This document shows positions 26,698 to 39,400 of a stretch of DNA of 64,000 bases, piece after piece. The translations under genes and the position numbers were made by a program. The DNA comes from Callaeas wilsoni (lineage: Eukaryota; Chordata; Aves; Passeriformes; Callaeidae), in NCBI GenBank assembly GCA_013398955.1, contig VWPU01004169.1:103216-167215 (forward strand), read 5' to 3'. Position 1 is the stretch's first letter. Every line of letters begins with the position of its first letter. The notes below the pieces were generated by a model. The model was not told where the DNA came from, made no database searches, and worked only from the letters and a program-made list of their open reading frames with translations.

Positions 26698-28400
26698 CTA
26701 GAATAACAGATTGGAAAGGTCCCCAATAGCCATCTAGTTCAACATCCCCATCAAGCTTCCAAAGAAAAAAAATTCACAGTCTCTCTACAAAACTAGTTCC
26801 ATTGCTTAATCATCCCCATAGAAAATATATTTTTCCCCTTATATCCTTTGGAAGCCTCTCCTGTTTCAACATACGATCATTGTCTCTTGTTCTAAGCCTG
26901 TGCACCTCAGTGAAAAGCCTGGTTCCACACCTGAAGCAACCTCCAAGTGAAGGCCACTATCTGGTCCTGTCCTCTAAGACCTTTCTCATAGGGCAGCTTC
27001 TTCAGCCCATCTTGGTGGCCCACTGCTAGACTCTGTCAAGTTTATTAACATCTTTCTTGTATTTTTTTTTCCTTTTTCTTGAAAATCAAGCACAGTACTC
27101 CACATGTGGTTTAACAGTCAAGTAGAGGACAACCACTTTGCTCAATTTAGTGGCCATGCTCCTCTTGACAGAGCCCATGACGCTGTCAGTCTGCATGGCT
27201 GGCAGGACATAATACTGGCTGACGTTCACCTTAACCATCCACCAGGAACCCTAAGTCCTTTCTCACAGAGCTGCTCCCCAACCACTGAGGCTCAGCCTCT
27301 ATCATTGCAAGGAGCTCTTCCATCCCAGGTTAAAGACTGCATTTGTCTTTACTGAATCTCATCAGAGTCCAGTCGCTCCATTCTTCCAGTGTACCTGTGT
27401 CCCTCTGAACGGCAAACCTGCAAGGAAGTCTATCAGCTTCACTGCCCCCACACCTCTAGTTTGCTGCTATCCACAAACCATATGAGAGTGTGCTCTGTCT
27501 CCCTACCACGTATCCTCTTCTCCTGTAACTCTCACAGGTATAAAAAGGTGGTCAGAGCACAGGAACACCTGGGTTGTGGGTTTGATCCATGTATGGGTCA
27601 TTCACTTAAGAGTTAGACTCAACAATCCTTGTGGGTCCCTTCCAACTCAGAATAACATGTGAATCTGTGACTGTAGCAAAACAAGACAAATCCCAGGAGA
27701 GGGCTCTCATCCACAAACCTAGTAATTTCATCAGAGACTGTGATCAGATTAGTCAAGCATGATTTACCCTTGGCATTCACAGTCCGACTCCAAAAATATC
27801 CCATTTACCAGTTCTCTAATTAAGCCCCAAGTTGGCTCTTTTCAAAGGCAGGATGATACTCTGCTACTTGAATTCCTCACATGAGCTTCAGTATTCATGG
27901 TTGCTACAAGCCGAGGCTGTCTTTGATTATTGCCTTCTTGGTCAGCTCTTTATTTGTGAGGACTCTCTCACTCAGATATATTGCACCCTCATTAGCGCCC
28001 TTTTGACAGTCTCCAGAAACATCCTGGGCTGCTTTTATGCATTGCCCTTCCAGCACACAGAAGGAGGGCTAAAGTCTATCCCAAGAGCAAGGGTCTCAGA
28101 GTTGCTTAAATATGACTTTGTCCTATTCTCATACTAAGCAAGTGATCCCTAAAATACGCTCACCATTACGTCACCCATACCTGCCCCTCCTCTGATCCTA
28201 ATCAACAAGAAATCTGTCCACTCCAACTGCTTCTTCTTGCAAAGGAAAACCCCCATTCCTTTCTTCCCTGCCAGTCTTCCTACATCCATCCATCATAGTT
28301 GCTCCAACAATGCCTTATTGATGGGTCTGCATGCAGAGGTCTGTCTCCTCCTGATTGATTCCTAGGTTGTGTGCATCTCTCTGCAGGCAATTCTTCCTTG
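26698..28400 (-). mobile_element. CR1 LINE, long degraded copy split by a SINE
   Basis: The minus-strand frame at 27804-27619 reads KGKSCLTNLITVSDEITRFV followed by DES, a hallmark of the CR1 reverse transcriptase. Downstream in sense (26700-27500 on the plus strand) is the reverse-complemented CR1 3' region, with GTTTATTAACATCTTTCTTG and AGTACTCCACATGTGGTTTA segments. The part from 27830 to about 28400 also resembles upstream CR1 sequence but is more diverged, so the right boundary is approximate. It is interrupted at about 27546-27671 by a SINE on the opposite strand. Frameshifts throughout; inactive. It lies in VEGFC sense. Confidence 0.8.
27546..27671 (+). mobile_element. tRNA-derived SINE with CR1-like tail (TguSINE1-like)
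   Basis: The 5' part is tRNA-like. It begins in what would be the D-arm (GGTCAGAGCAC), carries a B-box-like GGGTTTGATCC (27578-27588) and ends the tRNA portion at ATGGGTCA. The 3' part (27601-27671) is CR1-like: TTAAGAGTTAGACTC, CCTTGTGGGTCCCTTCCAAC, then TGTGAATCTGTGA. This tRNA-plus-CR1-tail layout is that of TguSINE1 from zebra finch. The A box appears missing, so the copy is 5'-truncated. It sits inside an older CR1 of opposite orientation. Its presence hints at a passerine host. Confidence 0.7.
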
Positions 28401-28585
28401 ACAGTCTATAAACCAGAAGATTTATGTTTTGCTTTGGAGTTGTTCTTCCTCAGATTTGACCATCTGCTGATAGTACTTTTCCGTCTGTCATCCAAATTTT
28501 GACTCTTTTCTTCCAACAAATTTTTTTCCTTCTCTTTAAAATCTGTTTTCATCCCTCTCGACTCCAGTAACAAAACATTAATTAA

Positions 28586-28636
28586 AAAGTGTGTACAGAC
28601 AATCTCACAAAGTTTGTCTGTCAGCTATCACACTTT
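28586..28636. repeat. Inverted repeat forming a two-part stem
   Basis: AAAGTGTG (28586-28593) pairs with CACACTTT (28629-28636), and ACAGACAA (28595-28602) with TTGTCTGT (28614-28621). This leaves an 11-base loop and a 7-base bulge on one side. It lies close to the right end of the degraded CR1. Confidence 0.6.
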
Positions 28637-31600
28637 CAAATTAGCACTGCTACTTTGGGAGAAGCTGTACTGCTGTAAATTAAAATGATGAAAAACCTGT
28701 AGAAGTCTATGCAATAACATGTTCAATCAGTATCACATATGTAGGCAATGGAAGGAAAGGTTTTATCCTAGCCAAACATGGAGAAAATCTCATCTAACAC
28801 AGTGAGTTTAAAGACTAGAGCCAAATACTGAAAATATTACCTGGAATTGAGCAAACAGCCACATAAGTACAGCTATCCTGCACTGGTACTCCAACCACCT
28901 CCTTTAAAAGTTACCCCAGGAATATCTACAGATTGCAGCACTGAGATTGCCTAACCCGATTCCACTTGGCACAGGATACACTCTGGATCAGAATGCAGGC
29001 TGCCTAGCTGGGAGGTGCAGTTGACTCTCTTGATGGACAAGAGGCCTTGACAGAAAACATTTCCTAAGACAAAAAAATCAGCAGGGCCTCAGTTTTGCTG
29101 AGGATATTGACCAGCAAGACATTGAAACATTAATCAACAGTGAGGATCACTTGCCTGGCATCTTGAACTACAATTCCACTTCCTTGGCTAAGCCTGCAGA
29201 AGAGCTTTAGAGAACAGTAATACAGGCTGATTACAGGCTACCATTTATAAGAAGTGTAGGCAGTTTCTCTTCCAGCAAGTCAACTGACTGATGGTAAATT
29301 AATATTTGTTTAGCAAATGGAGGTCACTTAAAAAAACAAGATGTTATTGACCCCTGTAGTTAGTTCAAAAAACCTCAGAGGAGGAACAGACACACATTTC
29401 AATGTGCTGGGAAAAGAAGTGTTAATCTTGACTACTGAATGAAAACTCTATCAAACACTCACTGATGGGTTATTGCTATAATATTGTAAAAAACTGTAGA
29501 TCACTTGCAGCTCCTCCTAAACAAAATACTCACAATCCAAATTTCCAACTGAGAAGCTTCTTTCATCCAGACTTAATTCTGAGCACATCTTTTTCAAATT
29601 AAACCAAGGAGATAACCCCCAAGGTGAAAATAAAGTGATATACACATCTGTAGGGCTGGAGTACAGACTAGCCTTCATTTTAAATTTATTTTGAAAAAAG
29701 CTGCTATAAAACACAAAGACTGTCTATTCCTAGGTGATTATTCCTATACTTATACAGATTTTTAAGCGCCACCATATAACTGTTAAATGTAACTTCATAC
29801 ATATTGCTTGATTAGAGAAACTTTTTTTTAGAAGCTAGATCACAGCACAGAAATCGGCATAGAAAAACCAAAGCTGCAGGACCAAAAGATGCTCTGTTCC
29901 TCACCAAAATGCAGACAAAATAAGGTTGTGTACATTATAAAATTGCTAGACTAAAATCAAAAGTGTTTCTGTACATAAGTTCTGCTCATTTCTAAACCTG
30001 GAAAGAAAAGGTAGCCCAACATTTTTGCTAGAAATGCCTGCAAATAGAAAAACATAATTGAAGGACCCATTCCATCTTTCTGGCTGTTGTGACCAGAGCT
30101 ACACTGATTTTAGTGGAGTTGAGACTATTAACAGCAGCTGAAGAGCTGGTCTTCCAATTTAAATTCTGTCTTGACTTTGAGTAATTCTGTTGAGGTCACT
30201 AGAACAGGGTTACCCAGGACATAAATTTGCCCCAAGGGCTTTTGTTGCCTGAGATATATTTATATTACATTAATGTATAAACAGAAAATGCCTAACAAGT
30301 TCCAGTAGAGCTATTAATGTAATTAGTTTGTAACTTGTGCTTAGGTCTCTCAAGGGTTACTGAGGGTCAAATTAGGGAAACATATTTCTGAAAAGTACAG
30401 GTTCTAAAATAACAAAGCTTCTGCTTACATCTCTAAGTGGTAGCACCTCTGTATTTTGACTTCTAATAATCTTTTAAAAGAGTAAACAGATGCAAATGAC
30501 AATAAAATACATCTGAAATGATGGAATGTCATATTTAAACACAAATAGTAATTTTGTGTGTTTCCAGAAATAAAAATGCTTTAGTTAATTTCTATTTAAA
30601 CTTCAGAACATCATAAAGATACAAATAACCACAAAAGTAAGAATTTTTTTCATACATTCTAAAACAGAAAAACAAATTCAGGTGCAAAAAAAAAAAGTAT
30701 AGTCTGCTTTGTACTATTTGTAACCTCTCCTCATCTGGAGTTTAAGGTTCAGTAAAACTTGCACCATATGAAGCACACATAAGCAGCAGGATTGGGCATA
30801 AACATTAAATGTCAGTGGACCAGAGCAAACTGTTTAAGGAAACTGATGCCACTTGTCATACACATGAACCAAGTAGCAGTGTCTTCTTTTACAAGCAGCA
30901 GCATGGTTTCATTTAAAAAGGCAAAAGTTATGTAACTTGAAGGTTGAGAAACACTGCAAGACACTCATTATCTATAAGAATGCCAGGGAAAATATTTTTT
31001 TTAACTAACTAAACCTGTCTGAGAACTCTAAACAGCCACTAAAATATAATTAAAATAAACTATCAAAGGTCACCATGGACCATTTGTGGATAACAACAAA
31101 GGCAGATACCAGCTGTTGATAACTCTTATTTATTGGATTTATTAACAAGCTGCAGGAATGTGCTCGTTGCATTACATGACTATGCATATTGAACAATTGT
31201 TTTATTTCAACATTAATTTCTTCCATTTTACATAGCTCAGAACCCTTTACACTATGCAAACACAACACTTTATTTTTAGAACCTGTTACATCACTCATGA
31301 CATTTATCAACATGTCAATTAGTCACAGAAAACTGAAAAGAAAGTACAGAAATGCAATCTCCTTAAGGGCTAAAAAGACCAGATAAATCATGAATTTATG
31401 ACAACTACTTGTAGCATGTAGTTCACTAGATTTATCTGAAAGTACATCAAAATTCTGATTTTTTTAATGCTGAATACGTAAATCTGTTATTTAACAGTTG
31501 CTAATAAAGCAGGAACTTCCAAAGTGGAGATAAAAGGAATAGAATAGTCAAATCTGTTTGAGATCCATTAACAAAAACGCGATGCTTCCATATACAGCTA

Positions 31601-34012
31601 GAATACCAAATGATGTGAGCAGCCAAAAACACATCAGCTTTAATGGAGAAAGACAGAAATACATATTTCTGAAGCATGGGCAGAACAGGAAAAATGCTTT
31701 TGATCTACCTCATGAAGGATAATAAAGCCTGAGAATACACATTTGGGATGCTGCTCTCAGGTTCCATTATAGTATTATAGTGCAATGTTTCTAATACGTT
31801 TGTGTAGATCTATTCCTAATTTGTAATTGCAAATACAAAGTCCTTTGAATTAAAAAGGAATTCAAGCAAGTCAGATAGCTCACACTGAAACAAAAGGAAA
31901 TATTATTGTTTCTGATTAACTGAGGAGTAACAGCTGGCACTTATTATGTCTATGTACTACATCAATCACCAAAAACACAAACTCCCAATAAATCTACCTT
32001 ATGTCCTTATAAATATAAAGCTGTTTTTCCCTTTCCTAGACCAGATTGCTAGCTTATGTAAAGTGGTACAGCTCCAAATCCAGCCGTCTATCTTCTAATC
32101 AGTTCAAATTATGTACCAGACACAAATTTATCTAGTTTAGCTTTTACAGATGGGGGTGGATTTTGGACTTCTTGTTGTTTTGTGAGGTTTTTGTTTGTTT
32201 CCATTTTTTTTTAAACCAAGTGATTAACTTCCGCACAGAGCACTCTTACATGAGACACAGTACCAGTAAATCAGAGTATCAGCAAGTACTGTTGGGGTTT
32301 TTTTCAAAGCTCTATCTGCAATAGATGCCAATTTGTGCATCATTATCTCTACTAAAGCACGTGCTGTTTTTAAATAGACAATCTACTGCAACTGGATAGT
32401 GACAAGAATAAAAAGAATAAAGGCAGTGGAAAGAACATTAACCACAGAAAGATGAGTAGGACTTGGCCTCTCATGATCCGACCACCCAATATATGGGACA
32501 TTAGTACTGAGAAACAAACGTGCTTTAACTTTCTCATCTGACGAAGCAAGAATGAAGCAGAACAGATTGTCCAGCATGCTTCTGTTAAGTGCTTATCACA
32601 ATTTTCAGTACAGAGGATAGAGCAAACCACTAGAGAGCAAGCATTTCTAAAGTCTACTCAAACTACATGGGAGGACTTAATCCAGACTGTGAAGAAGGAA
32701 ACAGTTTTCCACTAAATAGAGCATTAAGCTTCAAAGGAAAGTTGATCTTCTACCTAATCAGGAGAGGAGCAACTTACAGATAGATGGTGATGAGAAGACA
32801 CATTTATCTCTTTTAGTCTTTACATGCAGGTTTAAAAAAGGTCAGTTGCAACCAGGCAGCTGACATGGCTAACAGAGTAACAAAGGGCTTCAACTAAAAT
32901 GGGGAAAGCATTCTCCTATGTGTTAATCTGGATGCTTTAAAAATCAAATTACTTTGTCTAGTTTTCTCTAAGATACTTTCAAATTTTGACAGAAGGAACA
33001 ACAGAGCTATTACTTGCCATCTTTCAGAACAACCAATCTGGAGGACTGGTGGTTTCAGGAGACTAGAAAAGAAAACCAGAGCTCCTACCCATGGCTCAAT
33101 TCCCATTGCACAAACACGAAAGCAAATGATAAACAAACAAGCTATTTGGAAGTTGTTAGGGAGGAAAATGAAGAATCATCCTTATCCCTTACCCCCCAAG
33201 AGATTGTAAACATCTGTTACAGCTGTATGTAACAACACCAATAACGTCGAGTTAGTATCGTTATCTTCTCCTGTTATGGCAGGGAAATGATAGGGAAGGA
33301 GCAATATGGATTAGATGAGTTAGGATAAACCTTCTACATGGTAATAAGCAGCACTGTAGCATTGTCACATGGGGGAGAGCCATGCTTTCTCTCTGCTTGC
33401 CTGCAACCCCGCCTCACTGCTCCCAATACCCTTCTCCAACCTTGCACCATCTGTGCATGCGTATGCGGCCACAGGTCAGATCCAGAGAGCCTCTGCTGCA
33501 ACAGACATCACACATACTTTTAAACTCACTATTTTTGCAGCCTAAATAAAGTCAGAAACCAAAACCTTATACAGCTGCATGTGATATTTGTATAACAGCT
33601 TCCCCAAGCCCTGTCCCGATGATCCTGCCCCATGAATGATTTTGTGATGTTCTGTGATCAGAGGGACCCACTAAAAGATACTGATTAGCAAACTTGGCCC
33701 TTTCTCCAATGTGTTGCACTGGTTAAAGACAACAAGATTTACAAACAGTTGTCATGGAGCTGCACTTCCTCTTACAATTATTCTTGAGACAAAAATCTAT
33801 GTAATTTTTTCTGCCAGCTCAGTTTTCTTGGAAAGCTTGTGACCTCAGTGTGAATTACAAGCCTCATCTTGTCCACTCTGTAATTTATTTTGACTTTAGT
33901 AAGGCTTTTTCCTTGATATTCTAAGACACAGGAAATATGGTCTAGAGGAAGTTACTACAAAGAGGGAAGCAAAACTGCTGGAAAACTGTACCCTGTGTTG
34001 TTTGTCAACGTT

Positions 34013-34060
34013 TCACTGTCAAAGTGAACACAGCTGTGTTCACTGTCAAAGTTAACACAC
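34013..34060. repeat. 26-bp direct duplication with a 22-bp perfect palindrome
   Basis: TTCACTGTCAAAGTGAACAC (34013-34032) recurs 26 bp later as TTCACTGTCAAAGTTAACAC. Where the copies meet, 34023-34044 is an exact palindrome (AGTGAACACAG and its complement) centred on a CAGCTG E-box. Each unit is also internally symmetric (TTCAC...GTGAA). Confidence 0.75.
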
Positions 34061-35923
34061 TTGTTGCTGTGCAGTTGAACACACTCACTCTGGATTTGGG
34101 TGGCTGAAGAGGGAAATGCTTACCAAAATATGCTTCTGACTTCCTAGTGGTAGGCTGTAAAAAGCTTGGATGACAGGATCGGAATTCAAAAGAAGCGTTG
34201 TCAATATAAGAAATACTCACAGGAAAAAAAGAGATTGTGAGATTTTGTTAGGACACTTCTAGTCTTCAGAATCTTTTACGTTCTGTCCTTCAAGCAGGAA
34301 TACTCAACTGGACAAACACAACTGAAGAAGTTCTAGCTTTGTAGCAGCTCTCCAGTAAAGCCATCTATGAGTCACAAGCTGAACATGAGTTAAAAACTAA
34401 AAAGAACACACTGAAGAGACCAGTGTTTAGTCTAAAGAAGAGGAGCTTGAGGGGAGTTAAGAGCTAAATACGAGGAAGGAGGAAATAAGTAATGTTCCAT
34501 ATCCACATTATCTTGGACAAAGAGTAGCAGATTTATATTTACAGCACACACTATTTACACTGGATATTAGGAAAAAGAATTCTGTTGAATCAACTTCTTT
34601 TCTAGAGATCTATATGGAAAACTATATTAACCAAGTTCCCCTTTTGTTTGTTAATAATCTCCTTTTGTTGTGCCACACAAAGACTTTTCGAGGCTTTTTT
34701 GTTTGCTTTGAATCTAGCCAGTGTCTTGCTTTCTGCCAGTCTTGATGTAAAACAGTACTGCTGCAGCTGAAGCCAGAGAAAGCAATCTAGACAAACTTCT
34801 CTAATGGAACTAGATGAGCATATCTCATTAGAAATTGTTGTAAATATTCCAAGTATATCAAACAAAATAAGAACATGTTGACTCAAAATTTCTTTTACTG
34901 TGAAGCTTCAGCTAGATCCAGTGGACCAAATAACTCCTTCAAAATTCATGTGGACAGCTCTACATGTGAATCTGATTTCAAGAAAAAGTGTCTTTTTGCG
35001 TAATTATATATATAAAGATATTAGAAGGAAAACACGACTTTCAGACAAAACACACTTCCATCTTGTAAGGCCACATATATAAATGTATATAAAAGCAAAC
35101 ATGAAAAAAGGCAGAAATCTAATTAGGCTTCAAGAAGACAAAACACCAGGGGAGCCACAGCAGTGGAATGTAATCTTTCAGTGAGCAGAACAGACATTGC
35201 TGACTACCTCTCCCATTCATGCATTCAGATATAAGCCACCCATCCCTGCCCTGGGTCTACATAAAAATGGATCTATGATTTAGCTATAAAATGACCCTCC
35301 TTTCTAGGGTGCATCAATCAGACATTCACCAGAAGCCAGTCCTTTGTGTAAGAGACACTTGATTTACTTGACATGGTTAATTTATTGACCCACTGCAAAA
35401 ATCTTAACATTTGTGGGTTTTTTAAGGTTGTTTAGAAGGAGAAGAAAATGTAGTTTTGAAATAGTACATTCATAATATATGCACCCCAATATCAACTTTT
35501 CTAAGTCTCATACACCTAACCCTAGGGATCATTCGTAAGCTGAAGCTTTGAATTTAGAATTATCATAACTTACTAAACAGATAGAAAGAACTTCTCATAT
35601 TTTTTTAAAAATTATTTTGCCATTTTTTAAATAAAATGCTTTATGATAATGAGCTATGCTTATATTGAAGCAATGAAAAATGTGGATTTCATTAGCTTAT
35701 ATTACAACTTATTTGCATTTCACCAAAGTAATATAAAATAGTATCTTTTTTTCACACAAAGTAAGGTAGTTTAAGGCACAAAAACCCCAGAAATTGTATC
35801 TCCTCATCTGAAAAACGAAACCTCATAAAGTTGCTATCTCACTTTAAACAATGCAGAAGCTCACAAACCATACTTACACAAGCAAAGCTTCTAAGTTAAA
35901 AGAGACCAATTTTCAAGGAAAGA

Positions 35924-36325
35924 GATGACTATGCTAATGAAGAACCTTGGTCCAAGCCCCCTGAAATCGACAATGAAATATTCACCAATTCTTGGTGGAC
36001 AATGAACTCCACATAGAAGGGATGCCAGAATCTACAGAACTAGATTTGAGTAAGCATGGTGAGCATGACTACTGCCTTCCTGACTTACCATCCTCCAATA
36101 TTCTCCAGCCTGTTGATTATACAGAAAGTGATCTGAAGTGGAAGGTTGAAGAAGAGGAAATAACACAAGAGATATTAACCAGACTCCTTCAGCCTTGCTG
36201 CCATTTGTGCCCTGTTTGGACCCCAAGACGCATTTGCAATAATTCATACGGCCAAGTCCAGAGTTAGTCATCTCCTCGAGGCTGTTTACAAGAGCACTCA
36301 AAGGAGTCTTTGCTATAGACATTAG
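35924..36325 (+). pseudogene. Frameshifted coding relic, probable retrocopy of an unidentified mRNA
   Basis: Three consecutive protein-like segments lie end to end in changing frames. The first (from 35924) reads DDYANEEPWSKPPEIDNEIF. The second, shifted by one, reads GMPESTELDLSKHGEHDYC and continues through SSNILQPVDYTESDLKW and VEEEEITQEIL (36021-36183). The third, back in the first frame, reads SLAAICALFGPQDAFAIIHT and AKSRVSHLLEAVYKSTQ, ending in TAG at 36323-36325. The changes of frame at about 36015 and 36185 and the absence of splice sites suggest a dead intronless copy. About 135 bp further on, AATAAA runs into a 15-bp A-tract (36461-36485), as a retrocopied mRNA would end. I cannot name the parent gene. 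An alternative is a decayed nested exon. Confidence 0.5.
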
Positions 36326-36460
36326 TTGTTTAAAAGCCCATAATGTAGTAATAATTGGTAATTACATTTAGCATATGTTTTTGGCTAAAATTTTTCTTAC
36401 ATCTCATCACAGTAAGCAAAAAATGTAAGCAAAACCAAGTCAAACACCAAGTGTAAGATC

Positions 36461-36485
36461 AATAAAAATTAAAAAAAAAAAAAAA
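36461..36485 (+). repeat. AATAAA-led A-tract, possible retrocopy poly(A) tail
   Basis: AATAAAAATT is followed directly by 15 A. The polyadenylation-type hexamer is only a few bases from the tract, closer than the usual 10-30 nt, so the link to the coding relic upstream is plausible but not certain. Confidence 0.5.
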
Positions 36486-39400
36486 CTATTTTAGTAATTT
36501 GAAAACAGTCAGAGTGCTAATTTTAGATTGCTAATTATCAGAAAGACATCAGTGGGAACTGTAAAGCTTTCATTCAAAATAAGTTTTTTAAGCAACTTAA
36601 CATTTAACTATGTTCGTGGTTTAAACCATAATATCAGAAACAGTCCACTTGTATCTCAAGAGTTGAAAAGTGAATCGGACAAAAAAACTAAACACTGCAT
36701 TTAAATAAGATGCCTTTTTAAAACCAAAATTTTCTAATCGGAAAAATTGTTGTAAAGTTCTAAAAATGAGTATGAATTAATCCCATCAAAACCTACTCAG
36801 TACCATATTACGGCTTTAATCTAAAGGAGGGCTATGGAAATCAAATCGGTCCATTTGAATTGCGTGACAATTTACAGTAAGAATTTTTTATAATCATGAA
36901 GTCATAAAAAGCTGCAATATTTGGCTTTTCAGAAATAATTTCCCCCTGTAATAAAGACATTAGCACCTCAGCTCTGCTTGAAGTTACATTTATGTAACTG
37001 AGCTCAAGTGTTTTTATGTTTTAAACTACTTAGTTTTAGGGAGAATAAAAAAGAAAATTACTATTGGTCCCACTTTAAATACAATTCAATTTTAATTTAA
37101 TGCAAATGCCAAATATTTTTAACATCCCCCCAATCCCTTAGAGAAACAATTCTAAATTATCTCTGAAACAGCTCCGTATTGAATCGTAACTCTAGCTAAT
37201 TTCTAAATAAATTAAAAGATGACATTCCAAAGACTAATGTCATTTTCTGCATGTGAAAAATTCCACTGCTAAAAGTACCAAACTCTTACTCTTTCAAGGT
37301 GCATACTCCAATACCTGAGCAACAGCTATTTTCCTTTCTATTAATTCCACTCATAAAAACCTACCTAGGTTTTGACTAAGCAGAAAAGAAAGCTTTGCTA
37401 GAAAGAAAAAAAAAAAAAAGTAAACTGAAATGTGTGATGTATATCAGTTGTTTGTGGACGTTTAATTGGCATACATACTAGTATTTAAACTAATTCCTGA
37501 TATTATTGTTTTGATTTTGGAGAAGCTGAAATTTTTTACATAACTCATGATATGGTATAACTGAGATTGTTGAGGCAATGAGCTCTCAAAAGATATAAGC
37601 TTATAAAGACTTTTTTAAAAAAAAAGTAGAGCTATGAGAATCTTAAAGAACACAAAATGCAGTCGGATCAGCTAACTATCTACCAGAAAAAAAAAATCTC
37701 AAAAGAATAGTGATCAAAATCACAGAAACAAATATATGGACAAAAATCTCATAAAATACATTAACTAAAGCTGGTTTCATTAAATACTAAGGTTAAATGA
37801 ATGGTTGCATTAGATATAGCATGGTAAGTCCACACTGCAGCCTGGTTTACCTACTTCTCAGGATGTCATCAAGGAACAGAAGAGTGAAGGAACATAATTT
37901 CATAGCAGAATGGTATTTTAGACTACTGCAGCTGCACCTGAGGAAGAAGGAACTTCGATCTCAGCAGCCACCTGGAAGCAGAGAAATCTTGGCTGCCCTC
38001 TAAAGCTCATGTAGTGGGGAAGAACTGAAGCAGAAAAGAACATGATGAGGGCTGTCTAACAGTGCCTTAACTTACCTTTATGTTTTTTTGGAACCCAAAG
38101 TTCTTAGAAACTTCCATAAAGCCCCAAGCTGTTCATTGACTCATCTATCTCACTTCATCTAGCTGAAGTGAAGAAACTCCTGTGAAAGCAGATGTTTAAG
38201 CTACTGGATGCCCAGGGTGTCTGCAAGTCCTCCTCTAAGAGATGAGAGGCATACCTAGGCAAGGCACAGTGTTTCTTCAGCCTACCTTGATTAACAGAAA
38301 CTTGTGGAGACTCATCCTGGTGAGATCCAGGCACCGCAAAACACTGAGTAGGGGATTCTTAAACAAAAACCTCAATAAACCTCTAAACCTCTGCAAATCC
38401 AAACAAATAAAAAAATGGATCCAAGTCATGAACCAAAAAGGTCAATATTTTAAAATCTGTCTCAATAGCAACAATGTAGGAAATAAACTTGACCTTTATT
38501 ATCAAAAATTGGAACATTTTGTAACAAGTTTCAAAAAAAAAAAAAAAAATCAACATATACATACATTCCACTTTGGGCACGAAGTAATCTCAAATTTCCC
38601 AGTGCCTTAGTCTGTGCAGAGAGAACTTCCAGGGGCTAATTTAGAATTTGCATGGGTTTATCCTTTGAAGCTGTTCCCTCTCCCTGATCTCTCACAACAG
38701 CTTTGGGTGACCAAGTTTCTAATACAGCACATGGCTAAATGCCCATAGATGCTGGACTGTGCTCAAAATACAATTTGGTTAACAAGCACACTAACGTCCT
38801 CCAATGGTAATAACTATTCCTTTGCTCACAAACTTGCAAATCCCTCATTTTTCAAAGATTACTGAGTTGTTTTAGACTGTGGAAAAAAAGTTGACACCAC
38901 TCACTTGAAATTATTCTATACTGCCTTTTAAAAAAAGGATACTAAAAAGAAAACAAGTAGCTTAATATACTTTCACATATTCCTATGTAGTTGTCTAATA
39001 ATATAAATGTACTTCAATCTTTAATTGGGTCTTATAAGTAATGGCAAAATAATTTCTTGGCAGTAATTTTCAATTTTTATAAGATCTTGAAGTACACACT
39101 TTATTCCCACTAAAATAACTATTTATGCACACTAGGACTAACTCACAGCCTACTAAAGCCATTGTCTTTTGCCAGCTTCAGAAACTCTGAATCAAATCCT
39201 GAATCTTGTAACTATCAGAGAGGTTATATTCTTCATGTACAGGGACATCAGTTCAAAAATATGCAACACAGAAATGTAGCTAGTAAACTCAAAGTGGGGA
39301 TATAGATCTCAAAATTACAACTGCTAGCAGAAAAATCCTGACATTGCCTGTCTGCAGTTTGCATAGCATACTCCTGCATTTACCTTTTTTTTTTCTTTTT

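Larger units (their letters stand above)
28401..35923. other. Intron 1, AT-rich anonymous stretch
   Basis: No recognised interspersed repeats. A two-part inverted repeat lies at 28586-28636 and a 26-bp tandem duplication with a 22-bp palindrome at 34013-34060. Open frames are short and unrelated to known proteins. Confidence 0.55.

Noticed and set aside
27578..27588. Pol III B box suggesting a tRNA gene
   Set aside because: No intact tRNA cloverleaf or A box, and the sequence runs into a CR1-type tail, so it is a SINE copy.
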